Assembly: GCF_003602235.1 (NCBI RefSeq)
Contig: NZ_QZVS01000091.1
Span: 51,005 to 115,004 of the forward strand
DNA: 64,000 bases
DNA from: Cryobacterium melibiosiphilum
GTDB taxonomy: Bacteria > Actinomycetota > Actinomycetes > Actinomycetales > Microbacteriaceae
Reading direction: 5' to 3'
The translations under genes and the position numbers were made by a program. The notes under the pieces are model-generated. The model saw only the letters and a program-made list of their open reading frames with translations. It did no database searches and was not told the DNA's origin. Positions within the stretch are counted from its first letter, which is position 1; every line of letters begins with the position of its first letter. Below, one piece after another: positions 9,819 through 17,675 of this stretch.

Positions 9819-11654
9819 TTGGTAGATTTGGGGGAAGTGAATACTCCATCAGTTTTCGGCCCGGCACAGGGAACGAGTGCAGCCGAACACCTGTCGCCTT
9901 CCTTCCCCGAACGGGCCGCCTGGGGAACCGCCAGCAAGCTGCGGGCCTGGCAGGCCGAAGCCCTCGACGCCTATTTCGTGCACGAACCCCGCGATTTCCT
10001 CGCCGCCGCTACCCCCGGCGCCGGCAAGACCACCTTCGCGCTGCGGCTCGCCGCCGAACTGCGTTCGCGTCGCACGATCGATCGCATCACCGTCGTCGCG
10101 CCGACCGAGCACCTCAAGAACCAGTGGGCGGATGCCGCGGCGCGCGCGGGCATCCGTCTCGATCCGATGTTCAAGAACGCCGACCGCACCTACGGCAGCC
10201 ACTACCACGGGGTCGTCGTGACCTACGCGCAGGTCGCCGCCCGGGCCGCGCTGCACAAGCAGCTCACCGAGTCGAGCCGCACCCTGGTGATCCTCGACGA
10301 GATCCACCACGGCGGCGATGCGCTCAGCTGGGGTGACGCCATCCGTGAGGCCTTCGGCCACGCCACCCGCCGGCTGTCGCTGACCGGCACGCCGTTCCGC
10401 TCCGACACCTCGCCGATCCCGTTCGTGAGCTACCTGCCCGACAAGCAGGGCATCCGCATGTCGCAGAGCGACTACGCCTACGGCTACGGCCGCGCCCTCG
10501 CCGATGGCGTCGTGCGGCCCGTCATGTTCATGGTCTACGCCGGGCACATGAAGTGGCGCACCCGGGCCGGCGACGAGATGGAGGCCAAGCTCGGCGAGGG
10601 CAACACCAAGGACATCACCAGCCAGGCCTGGCGCACCGCTCTCGAACCGACCGGCGAGTGGATTCCGGCGGTGCTGCGCGCCGCCAACCTGCGCCTGACC
10701 GCCGTGCGGCAGGGCATCCCGGATGCCGGCGGTCTCGTCATCGCGACCGACCAGTCCTCCGCGCGCGCCTACGCGGCCATCCTCGAGGAGATCTGCGGCG
10801 AATCGGTGACCGTCGTGCTCAGCGACGAGAAGGAGGCCAGCGACCGCATCGACGAGTTCTCCAAGAACACCCGGCGCTGGATGGTCGCCGTGCGGATGGT
10901 GTCCGAGGGCGTCGACGTGCCGCGCCTCGCGGTCGGCGTCTACGCCACGAGTGCCGCCACGCCGCTCTACTTCGCGCAGGCCATCGGCCGGTTCGTGCGG
11001 GCCCGGCGGCGGGGCGAGACGGCCTCGATCTTTCTGCCGAACGTGCCGACCCTGCTCAGCCTGGCCAACGCCCTCGAGCTGGAGCGCGACCACGCCCTCG
11101 ACCGCAGCAACCGTGAAGACGGCGACGACGGCATGTACAACCCCGAAGACGCCATGGTCGCCGCGGCCAACAAGCAGGAGAAGGCGTCGGATGAACTCGG
11201 CCTCGACGACAGCACCTGGCAGGCCCTAGACTCGCAGGCGACCTTCGACATGGTCATGTTCGACGGTGACGAGTTCGGTGAACTCGCCGAACCCGGCACC
11301 GACGAAGAGTTCGACTTCATCGGCATCCCCGGGCTGCTGGAACCGGAGCAGGTCTCCGAGCTGCTGCGGCACCACCAGTCCAAGCAGGCCAAACGGTCGA
11401 CCGAGAAACGCAAAGACCCGGTCAGCGGTGAGATCGCCCCGATCGAGCCGGCTCCGCTCTACCGCACACTCAAGGAGCAGCGCACGCTGCTGTCGAGCCT
11501 CGTCGGCATGTGGTCGAAACTCGCCAACGAACCGCACGGCATGATCCACGCCGAACTGCGCCGGCTGTGTGGCGGCCCGGCGGTCGCCCAGGCGAGCGTC
11601 ACGCAACTGCAGATGCGTATCAACCTGCTGCGCAGCCGGCTGGGCCGCAGCTAG
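9819..11654 (+). CDS. DEAD/DEAH-box superfamily 2 helicase
   Basis: 611 residues. SF2 motifs are clear: Q-like WQAEALDAYF, Walker A (TPGAGKTTFA), VAPTEHLK, the DEIHH box in VILDEIHHGG, SLTGTPFRSD (motif III) and QAIGRFVRARRRGE (motif VI). The C-terminal 180 residues are acidic and unlike other helicase families. The start is uncertain: a TTG at 9819, or a GTG at 9837 directly behind GGGGGAAG. It is probably a nucleic-acid translocase; the role is unknown. A near-perfect 16-base duplication spans its stop codon, so TAG occurs twice within 17 bases. Confidence 0.88.
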   Translation: MVDLGEVNTPSVFGPAQGTSAAEHLSPSFPERAAWGTASKLRAWQAEALDAYFVHEPRDFLAAATPGAGKTTFALRLAAELRSRRTIDRITVVAPTEHLKNQWADAAARAGIRLDPMFKNADRTYGSHYHGVVVTYAQVAARAALHKQLTESSRTLVILDEIHHGGDALSWGDAIREAFGHATRRLSLTGTPFRSDTSPIPFVSYLPDKQGIRMSQSDYAYGYGRALADGVVRPVMFMVYAGHMKWRTRAGDEMEAKLGEGNTKDITSQAWRTALEPTGEWIPAVLRAANLRLTAVRQGIPDAGGLVIATDQSSARAYAAILEEICGESVTVVLSDEKEASDRIDEFSKNTRRWMVAVRMVSEGVDVPRLAVGVYATSAATPLYFAQAIGRFVRARRRGETASIFLPNVPTLLSLANALELERDHALDRSNREDGDDGMYNPEDAMVAAANKQEKASDELGLDDSTWQALDSQATFDMVMFDGDEFGELAEPGTDEEFDFIGIPGLLEPEQVSELLRHHQSKQAKRSTEKRKDPVSGEIAPIEPAPLYRTLKEQRTLLSSLVGMWSKLANEPHGMIHAELRRLCGGPAVAQASVTQLQMRINLLRSRLGRS

Positions 11655-11666
11655 TCTGGGCCGCAG

Positions 11667-12935
11667 CTAGGAGCCCGCGGTCGCGAACTCCGCGGTCGCC
11701 GCCGGTTGCGACTCGAGCACCCGGTCGAGGGCGCCCAGAATGTCGAACATCAGGTCGTCGACGTGCTCGAGCCCGATCGACAGCCGCACGATGCCGGCAC
11801 CGGGGCGCTTGCCGGCTTCGACCGGCCGGTGGGTGAGCGACGCCGGATGCTGCACGAGAGAATCGACTCCGCCGAGCGAGACCGCGTGCTCGATCAGCCG
11901 GCAGCCTTCGGTGAAGCGCACCGCGCCGTCGAATCCGCCGACCACGTCGAGCGCGAGCAGTGCCCCGCCGCCAGCGATTTGCCGCCCGATCAGGCCCTGC
12001 GGGTCTTGGCCGGGAAGTCCCGGGTAGAGCACTCGCACGAGGGCCGGGTGTCCCACCAGACGCTCGGCGATGTCGGCGGCGGATGCCTGCTGCGCCCGCA
12101 CCCGTAGCGGCAGCGTGCGCAGGCCGCGGTGCAGCAGGTACGCGTTCAGCGGATGTAGCAGCCCACCGGTGAGGGCCCGCACCTGCCGCAGCCGCACCAT
12201 CCACTCGTCGGAGCCCGAGACCGTGCCGCCCATCGCGTCGCCGTGCCCGCCGAGGTATTTGGTGGCGCTGTGCAGCACGAGGCTGGCTCCCGATTCGAGC
12301 GGGCGCTGCAGCACCGGCGTGGCGAAGGTGTTGTCGACGAGCACGGGCACCGGGCCGGCGGCGCGCACCACGGCGCCGATGTCGGTGAGCTCGAGCGTGG
12401 GGTTCGCGGGCGTCTCGAGAATCACCAGTCCGGTGTCGGGGCGGATCGCGGCGGCGACACCTGCGGCATCCGTCCAGGTGACGGTCGTGCCGAGCAGGCC
12501 GGTCGCGAGCACGTGGTCGGTGCCGCCGTAGATCGGGCGCAGGGCCACGATGTGCGGGCGCCCCGCGGTGACCGTGGCGATCAGCACCGCGGTCAGGGCG
12601 GCCATGCCGGTGGCGAAAGCGACGGTGCCCTCGCTGCCCTCGAGCGCCGATAGGGCCGTCTCGAACCGGGCGACGCCGGGCTGCCACAGCCGTTGGTAGA
12701 CCGCGGAGTCTCCCGGACCCGGCGTTCCGCCGGTGGCGAGGTTCTCGTAGCTGTCACCGCCGGACTGAACACTCGCCAGCGGATTGGTGCTGGAGAGGTC
12801 GATGACGGGAACGTGCGAGCCGGATGCGGTGACTCCCGCCATTCCGGCGTGCACGGCGAGCGTGTCGAGGTGGGTGGACGGCTGATGTGACGACGGCTGA
12901 TGTGACGACGGCTGAGGTGACGACGGTGGCAACAT
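11667..12935 (-). CDS. PLP-dependent trans-sulfuration enzyme (Cys/Met metabolism family)
   Basis: 422 residues from the ATG at 12935. Fold-type I PLP enzyme related to cystathionine gamma-synthase, gamma-lyase and methionine gamma-lyase. SATKYLGGHGDAMGG contains the PLP lysine. VYQRLWQPGVARFE, FATGMAALTAV, ETPANPTLEL and VDNTFATPV are the other family blocks. It makes or breaks a cystathionine- or methionine-type C-S bond; the direction cannot be decided here. The first 20 residues are Ser/Pro/His/Gln repeats encoded by a 15-base tandem repeat. It is divergent from an Lrp-type regulator gene that probably controls it. Confidence 0.88.
   Translation of the reverse strand: MLPPSSPQPSSHQPSSHQPSTHLDTLAVHAGMAGVTASGSHVPVIDLSSTNPLASVQSGGDSYENLATGGTPGPGDSAVYQRLWQPGVARFETALSALEGSEGTVAFATGMAALTAVLIATVTAGRPHIVALRPIYGGTDHVLATGLLGTTVTWTDAAGVAAAIRPDTGLVILETPANPTLELTDIGAVVRAAGPVPVLVDNTFATPVLQRPLESGASLVLHSATKYLGGHGDAMGGTVSGSDEWMVRLRQVRALTGGLLHPLNAYLLHRGLRTLPLRVRAQQASAADIAERLVGHPALVRVLYPGLPGQDPQGLIGRQIAGGGALLALDVVGGFDGAVRFTEGCRLIEHAVSLGGVDSLVQHPASLTHRPVEAGKRPGAGIVRLSIGLEHVDDLMFDILGALDRVLESQPAATAEFATAGS
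12881..12925. repeat. Three 15-base tandem repeats in the 5' end of the PLP gene
   Basis: The unit GCTGATGTGACGACG occurs at 12881 and 12896, and with one change at 12911. Because the unit is a multiple of three it encodes a repeating PSSHQ-like peptide at the N-terminus of the trans-sulfuration enzyme without shifting the frame. It looks like a slippage-generated extension ahead of the conserved fold. Confidence 0.85.
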
Positions 12936-12955
12936 ACCGATAGGGAAACAGATTC

Positions 12956-12969
12956 TGTGTCGAAACACA
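12956..12969. promoter_or_regulatory. Candidate Lrp/AsnC operator in divergent intergenic region
   Basis: TGTGTCGAAACACA has 5-base inverted arms (TGTGT / ACACA) around CGAA. It lies in the 106-base region between the divergent trans-sulfuration and Lrp genes. Lrp-family proteins bind imperfect dyads of this kind and usually control their own gene plus the divergent one. Confidence 0.4.
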
Positions 12970-13041
12970 ACTGGTCCTGCAGACCCTGCTGTGAATTGAT
13001 CACGCATCGCATAAGCTACTGATGAACGAGGGAGCCTGCTC

Positions 13042-13521
13042 ATGGATTCGAAGAAACCAGAACTTGACCGGGTCGACCGGGCGTTGCTGCGCGCGTTGTC
13101 GGTGAATGCGCGTGCCTCGGGTGCCGCACTGGCCTCGGAGATCGGCGTCGCGGAATCAACCGTGTCGCTGCGCCTGCGCCGCCTCCAGCAGACCGGCCAC
13201 ATTCGCGGCTACCGCGCCAACATCGACCTCGCCGCACTCGGCGCGTCGCTGCAGGCGCTCATCTCGGTACGCCTCGCCAAGCACGCCCGCGTGCAGATCG
13301 ACGACTTCCGCAACGCCGCCCCACACTGGCCCGGAGTCATCGGCCTGTTCCACACCGCCGGCGCCGACGATTACCTGCTGCACGTGGCGGCAGCGGATGC
13401 CTCCCACCTGCGCGACTTCGTGCTCGAGCACCTCGCGGAGCACCCCGCGGTCGCCCACACCGAGACCAACCTGATCTTCGAGTACGTCGACGGCGACGGC
13501 TGGCAAGACCTCGTGAAATAG
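13042..13521 (+). CDS. Lrp/AsnC family transcriptional regulator
   Basis: 159 residues, normal length. The N-terminal winged HTH covers residues about 8-60 (LDRVDRALLRALSVNARAS, ASEIGVAESTVSLRLRRL). The C-terminal RAM domain binds an amino-acid effector (FHTAGADDYLLHVAAAD). The ATG at 13042 follows GAGGGAG. It is divergent from the trans-sulfuration gene, so it probably senses a sulfur amino acid or related metabolite and regulates that enzyme; this is inferred from position. Confidence 0.92.
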   Translation: MDSKKPELDRVDRALLRALSVNARASGAALASEIGVAESTVSLRLRRLQQTGHIRGYRANIDLAALGASLQALISVRLAKHARVQIDDFRNAAPHWPGVIGLFHTAGADDYLLHVAAADASHLRDFVLEHLAEHPAVAHTETNLIFEYVDGDGWQDLVK

Positions 13522-13572
13522 GCCTAGTTTCGGGGTCGGCCCGGTTCTACGATGCCCGTGAACGGGGATCGG

Positions 13573-14166
13573 ATGAACAAGAACCGGCTCGAGGCGTTCA
13601 GCGACGGCGTGCTCGCGATCATCATCACCATCATGGTGCTCGAGCTGCACGTGCCCGAGGAACCCACCTGGACCGGACTGCTCGCCGTCGTGCCGACCAT
13701 CCTCAGCTACCTGCTGAGCTTCCTCTACGTCGGCATATATTGGAGCAACCACCATCACGTCGTGCAGCTCGCCGACACGGTGACCGGCGGCATCCTCTGG
13801 GCCAACCTGCACCTCTTGTTCTGGCTGTCGCTGTTTCCGTTCACGACCCGCTGGTCGGATGAATCCGGTTTCGCGCAGGTGCCGGTGATGGTCTACGGGC
13901 TCAACCTGCTGCTCGCGGCGATCGCGTTCTACATTCTGATGCGGGCACTCGTGCGGCATCAGGGCGCCGATGGGGCGCTCGCGCAAGCCCTCGGCCGGGA
14001 TTGGAAGGGTCGGGGGTCACCGATAATCTATGTCGTCGGCATTGTGCTGGCGGTGTTCAACCCGTTGCTCGGCGTCGCGGTGTACGCGGTCGTGGCGCTG
14101 ATCTGGCTGGTGCCTGACCGCCGGGTGGAACGCTACGTCGCCCGCCTCGACCACGACACCAAATGA
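13573..14166 (+). CDS. TMEM175-family potassium channel-like membrane protein (DUF1211)
   Basis: About 197 residues. The signature RLEAFSDGVLAIIITIMVLE in the first helix, with its FSDG motif, defines the bacterial TMEM175 family. SNHHHV follows in the second or third helix. Five to six transmembrane segments are visible up to residue about 185. Bacterial members form tetrameric K+-selective channels lacking the usual selectivity filter. I prefer the ATG at 13573, preceded by GGGGATCGG, over the in-frame ATG at 13552. Confidence 0.85.
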   Translation: MNKNRLEAFSDGVLAIIITIMVLELHVPEEPTWTGLLAVVPTILSYLLSFLYVGIYWSNHHHVVQLADTVTGGILWANLHLLFWLSLFPFTTRWSDESGFAQVPVMVYGLNLLLAAIAFYILMRALVRHQGADGALAQALGRDWKGRGSPIIYVVGIVLAVFNPLLGVAVYAVVALIWLVPDRRVERYVARLDHDTK

Positions 14167-14180
14167 AGCGCGGATGCTGC

Positions 14181-14237
14181 GCCGCTGCGCGGTCGTTCCG
14201 CCGCTGCGCGGTCGTTACGCCGCTGCGCGGTAGCTGC
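14181..14237. repeat. Three 19-base tandem repeats downstream of the TMEM175 gene
   Basis: The unit GCCGCTGCGCGGTCGTTCC is repeated at 14181, 14200 and, less exactly, 14219. GCCGC-type sequences inside the unit give short hairpin potential. It sits in the 227-base intergenic stretch before the cold shock gene terminator. No coding potential was seen. Confidence 0.85.
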
Positions 14238-14280
14238 GCCGGCCGGGCCCCGCGAGAAGGTCTCGGCGCACGCGAGCGAC

Positions 14281-14331
14281 CCACCCAGCAGTTCTACCCA
14301 CCCAGCAGTTCTACCCACCCAGCGGTTCGGC
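14281..14331. repeat. Three 17-base tandem repeats between TMEM175 and csp genes
   Basis: The unit CCACCCAGCAGTTCTAC occurs at 14281 and 14298, with a degenerate third copy at 14315. It is unrelated in sequence to the 19-base array 45 bases upstream, so two independent arrays occupy one short intergenic region. Confidence 0.85.
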
Positions 14332-14353
14332 CCACCATGCAGGTTAACGAAAG

Positions 14354-14379
14354 AACGCCCCCACCGAAGTGGGGGCGTT
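14354..14379 (-). terminator. Rho-independent terminator of the cold shock gene
   Basis: Perfect 11-base stem AACGCCCCCAC / GTGGGGGCGTT around CGAA. On the minus strand the loop reads UUCG closed by C-G, an exceptionally stable tetraloop, and is followed by CTTTCGTT. It lies 15 bases past the csp stop codon. Confidence 0.9.
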
Positions 14380-14393
14380 CCTGCAGCTCTTAT

Positions 14394-14597
14394 TTAGAGG
14401 GCGCGGATGTTCTCGGCCTGGGGACCCTTGGGGCCCTGGGTTACCTCGAACTCGACCTTCTGGTTCTCATCGAGCGACTTGTAGCCGTTCGACGCGATCG
14501 CGGAGTAGTGCGCGAAAACATCGGCGCTTCCGTCGTCGGGCGCGATGAAGCCGAAGCCCTTTTCAGCGTTGAACCATTTCACGGTACCTGTTGCCAT
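14394..14597 (-). CDS. Cold shock protein (CspA family)
   Basis: 67 residues. The protein begins [20 protein letters not shown], contains both RNP motifs (GFGFI and DVFAHYS) and ends with [18 protein letters not shown], the standard cold shock domain. It binds single-stranded RNA and DNA and acts as an RNA chaperone. I reject an upstream in-frame ATG at 14777. The true ATG has GGAGGAG 7 bases upstream, within a small inverted repeat that could mask it. The 265 bases upstream carry no gene, consistent with a long 5' leader. A strong terminator follows. Confidence 0.95.
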   Translation of the reverse strand: MATGTVKWFNAEKGFGFIAPDDGSADVFAHYSAIASNGYKSLDENQKVEFEVTQGPKGPQAENIRAL

Positions 14598-14604
14598 TTG
14601 TAAA

Positions 14605-14618
14605 ACTCCTCCAGGAGT
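14605..14618 (-). promoter_or_regulatory. Ribosome-binding site of csp inside a small hairpin
   Basis: On the minus strand, ACTCCTGGAGGAGT forms a self-complementary 14-mer (5-base stem ACTCC / GGAGT with a TGGA loop). The Shine-Dalgarno GGAGGAG is the 3' arm. The hairpin could sequester the site or open with temperature; cold shock genes often carry structured leaders. Confidence 0.55.
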
Positions 14619-14862
14619 GTTAGACCGGCCCCGACTGTCGGGACCGTTCGTCGCGGTATTCGTCGTCCGCTTCCGAAAGGAATGTGGCGCATCAACTGTG
14701 ATTCTTTGGGAACCACACTCAATGCGTTTAAGACGTGCAAGCACTACAACTTCTGGATTAACCCTATCCCACAACACTGGATTCTTCGTGATTCTGCGCC
14801 AAATCGGTCGATCATCGGCGTGTTTGCGCTCTGTACGGGGGTCGTGAGGGCAAATCGTTACC

Positions 14863-15723
14863 TCAGGGACGCCCCGAATCCACGGTCACGAAATCAATGA
14901 GCTGCTCCACTCGGCCGAGCAGCGCCGGTTCGAGGTCGGCGTACGATCGCACCTGGCCAAGGATGCGCTGCCAGGCCCGGGCGATATCGGCCTGCTCCTC
15001 GTGCGGCCAGCCGAGGGCGTCACAGATTCCGTGCTTCCACTCCACCGAGCGCGGGATTTCCGGCCACTCCCGCAGCCCGATCCGGGCCGGCTTCACCGAC
15101 TGCCAGACGTCCACGAACGGATGCCCCACCACCAGCACGCTCTGCCCGCACGGTCCGCGCGCCACGGCATCGGCGATGCGGCTCTCCTTGGACCCCCGCA
15201 CCAGGTGGTCGACGAGCACGCCCACCCGGCGGCCGGGCTCGGGAGCGAACTGAACGAGCAACTCCGCCAGGTTGTCGACGCCCTCGATGTACTCCACGAC
15301 GACGCCCTCGATGCGCAGGTCGGCGCCCCATACCTTCTCCACGAGTTCGGCGTCATGGCGACCCTCCACGAAGATGCGGCTGGCCCGCGCGACGCGGGCG
15401 GGCGCATCCGCTACCGCCATCGATCCCGAAGCAGTGCGGGCGCGGGATTTCGGCGCGGCGGTCGGCCGCACCAGCACGACCGGATCGCCGTCGATCAGAA
15501 ACCCGCTGCCGAGGGGGAACAGGCGTAGCTTGCCGTGAAAGTCCTCGAGCGTCACGATGTTCTTCTCGAGGCGGATGATCGCGCCGCAGAACCCGGTAGC
15601 GGCCTCCTCCACGACGAGGTCGCGCACCGCCTCCCGGGTCGGAACGACCGTGCGGCCCACGTCGCGCCATCCCGTTGCGAGCACATCCTGGCTATAGCGG
15701 TCGGGTCCGTGGCTGTCAGTCAT
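14863..15723 (-). CDS. DUF3097 family protein
   Basis: 286 residues, matching the actinobacterial DUF3097 family from end to end ([21 protein letters not shown] start; [65 protein letters not shown]). The FVEGRHDAE and LVDHL segments resemble a Toprim-type acidic metal site, suggesting a nucleic-acid function, but no member's role is known to me. It is divergent from the SRAP gene. Confidence 0.85.
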   Translation of the reverse strand: MTDSHGPDRYSQDVLATGWRDVGRTVVPTREAVRDLVVEEAATGFCGAIIRLEKNIVTLEDFHGKLRLFPLGSGFLIDGDPVVLVRPTAAPKSRARTASGSMAVADAPARVARASRIFVEGRHDAELVEKVWGADLRIEGVVVEYIEGVDNLAELLVQFAPEPGRRVGVLVDHLVRGSKESRIADAVARGPCGQSVLVVGHPFVDVWQSVKPARIGLREWPEIPRSVEWKHGICDALGWPHEEQADIARAWQRILGQVRSYADLEPALLGRVEQLIDFVTVDSGRP

Positions 15724-15833
15724 GTCTTCGACGTTAGTTCACCACCAACACAAGCTCACGGGCGACACAAGGGGCGACACCAGGGGTATCAAGGTTCCCC
15801 GTGCCCCGCCGGCCGTCGGGTTACCCTTGAAAC

Positions 15834-16571
15834 ATGTGTGGTCGTTACATCATTACCGATACGTCGCCGGACCTTGCGGCCATGTTCGACGTCGAGCACG
15901 AGGGGGAGAACCTCCCCGAGCCGTCGTTCAACATCAAACCCACCGAGCAGATTCCGATCGTGCTCGAGTCCGCCAAGACGGGTGCGGTGGTGCGGCGTCT
16001 CGAGTCGGCCCGCTGGTCGCTCGTGCCGGGCTTCGCGACCGAGGTCAAGTCGCCGTACCCCACCTTCAACGCCCGGTCCGAGACCGCCGCCGAGAAGCCG
16101 ACGTTCAAGACATCCGTCGCCTCGCGCCGCGCCCTGATCCCGGCGACGGGGTACTACGAGTGGCACACCGTGGGCACCGTCAAGACGCCCTACTTCGTGC
16201 ACTCCGATGACGGAATGCCGCTCGCCTTCGCCGGTCTCTACGCCTGGTGGAAGAACCCGGCCCTGGCCGCCGACGATCCGGCCCGCTGGCTGCTCTCCGC
16301 GACGATCCTGACGACGGATGCCCAGGGCCCGCTCCAGCAGATCCACGAACGGATCCCGGTCACCCTGCCCGAAGAATGGTGGGACCAGTGGCTCGACCCG
16401 CACACCGTGGGCGATCACGACCTCGTGACGGCCGCCGTAGAGGCGAGCCGTGAGGTTGCCGCCGAGCTTCAGTTCTACGAGGTCGCACCGGTCGTGGGTA
16501 ACGGTCCCGAGCTCATCGAGCCCGTCGGTCACGGGGCCGAGGCAGCGGCGACGGGCGACTACCAGAACTAG
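15834..16571 (+). CDS. SOS response-associated peptidase (SRAP, YedK/HMCES family)
   Basis: 245 residues. The MCGRY start exposes catalytic Cys2 after methionine removal. FNIKPTEQIPIVLE, WSLVPGF, FNARSETAAEKPTFK, RALIPATGYYEWH and the later TTDAQGPLQQIHERIPV, including the active-site histidine, are the family blocks. SRAP proteins crosslink covalently to abasic sites in single-stranded DNA and so shield them during replication. No LexA box was identified upstream. It lies between DUF3097 (divergent) and a tiny membrane-protein gene. Confidence 0.92.
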   Translation: MCGRYIITDTSPDLAAMFDVEHEGENLPEPSFNIKPTEQIPIVLESAKTGAVVRRLESARWSLVPGFATEVKSPYPTFNARSETAAEKPTFKTSVASRRALIPATGYYEWHTVGTVKTPYFVHSDDGMPLAFAGLYAWWKNPALAADDPARWLLSATILTTDAQGPLQQIHERIPVTLPEEWWDQWLDPHTVGDHDLVTAAVEASREVAAELQFYEVAPVVGNGPELIEPVGHGAEAAATGDYQN

Positions 16572-16627
16572 TACGCTCGGAGCAGTGCTGTGCGGTTCGC
16601 TGCGGCACAGCCTCGAAAGGACCTCCC

Positions 16628-16792
16628 ATGCATGTCGTCAGCTTTTTCTTCGCCATGGTCGTCTTCGTTCTCGGCATGTGGCTCTTCGGCCTGGCCTTCG
16701 AGGTCACCAGCCTGCACCTGCCCATTTTCTTCTCCGGAATCGTCTGCGTCGGCCTGGCCCTCGCCATCCCGGTTCACATCCTGCGCAAGTAG
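16628..16792 (+). CDS. Small two-helix membrane protein, 54 residues
   Basis: The ATG at 16628 is preceded by AAAGGACC. The peptide starts MHVVSFFFAMVVFVLGMWLF and ends IPVHILRK. It has two hydrophobic segments (about residues 3-22 and 31-50) separated by a short polar loop, and a basic C-terminus. I do not recognise a family. Good ribosome-binding site spacing, third-position GC preference and the two-helix pattern support a real gene. It lies 56 bases downstream of the SRAP gene and converges on DUF1345. Confidence 0.7.
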   Translation: MHVVSFFFAMVVFVLGMWLFGLAFEVTSLHLPIFFSGIVCVGLALAIPVHILRK

Positions 16793-16814
16793 GTCGTCGA
16801 GCCCGACCGGTCGT

Positions 16815-17468
16815 CTAGAACGACAGCCCGGCGACGAGGTTCACCACGGTCGCCAGGATCCCCGATCCGAACGGAAACGACAGCAGCGCGTGCCGCAGCG
16901 CCGTCATGCGCATCGCGTGGTTCGTCAGGTTGGTGTCTGAGACCTGATAGGTCATCCCGAGGGTGAACGACAGGTACGCGAAATCGGTGTACCGGGGGCG
17001 ATCCTCCTGATTGAAGTCGACCCCGCCGATCGGGGCGCTGTAGTACAGCGAGGCATAGCGCAGGGTGAAGAGGGTGTGGATCAGCGTCCACGACAGCGCC
17101 ACGCTCAGAACCGCGAGCCCGGCGACCAGGGCTCGCTCGGAGCCTGCCGTGACGGTGTCGGCCGTGAGCAGAAACACGATCGTGCCGAGGCTGGCAATGC
17201 TCGCCAGCAGGATCAGCACCTCGGTCACCCTCCGGGCCGGGTCTTCACGGGTCGCATGGGTTGCGGTTGCGGCGGCATCGAGGTGCCCGACGACCAGCCA
17301 CACCCACACGACATAGGTCAGGCAGGCGGCCGCCCAGCCGACGATGATCGGGTAGTTCCACCCGCCGATCAGCCCCGAGACCGTCGCTGCCAGCAGGCCG
17401 ACCACGAGCATCACGATCAGACGGATGCTGGAGCGGTGCACCCGAGGCAGCTGCGCGGAAGTCTTCAC
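16815..17468 (-). CDS. DUF1345 family membrane protein
   Basis: About 217 residues from a GTG at 17468; an in-frame ATG at 17570 would add 34 unconserved residues. Five or so hydrophobic helices are visible. The family block DFAYLSFTLGMTYQVSDTNL lies near residue 140, followed by RHALLSF and a final NLVAGLSF. DUF1345 proteins are integral membrane proteins of unknown function. It converges on the 54-residue membrane protein gene. Confidence 0.8.
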   Translation of the reverse strand: MKTSAQLPRVHRSSIRLIVMLVVGLLAATVSGLIGGWNYPIIVGWAAACLTYVVWVWLVVGHLDAAATATHATREDPARRVTEVLILLASIASLGTIVFLLTADTVTAGSERALVAGLAVLSVALSWTLIHTLFTLRYASLYYSAPIGGVDFNQEDRPRYTDFAYLSFTLGMTYQVSDTNLTNHAMRMTALRHALLSFPFGSGILATVVNLVAGLSF

Positions 17469-17675
17469 AGGCTGATCGTGACACAGTTCCGGGCCGGTGT
17501 CCCCGCTCGAGGCCGTGTGAAACGCTCGGAGCCGCCGTGCAGCCGCCACCCGGCCCACGGTCGGCGGCATATCAGACTGTGACGGTATGTTGAATGCTCG
17601 AGAACACCGCAGTGCCCCTTACCACCGCAGTCCCGACCTCTGCCCCCATCTGCTTGCCGAAAGGTTCCACCGAGG

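Noticed and set aside
12881-14331. Short tandem repeats as a CRISPR array
   Set aside because: Units are directly adjacent without unique spacers and no cas genes are present anywhere in the window.
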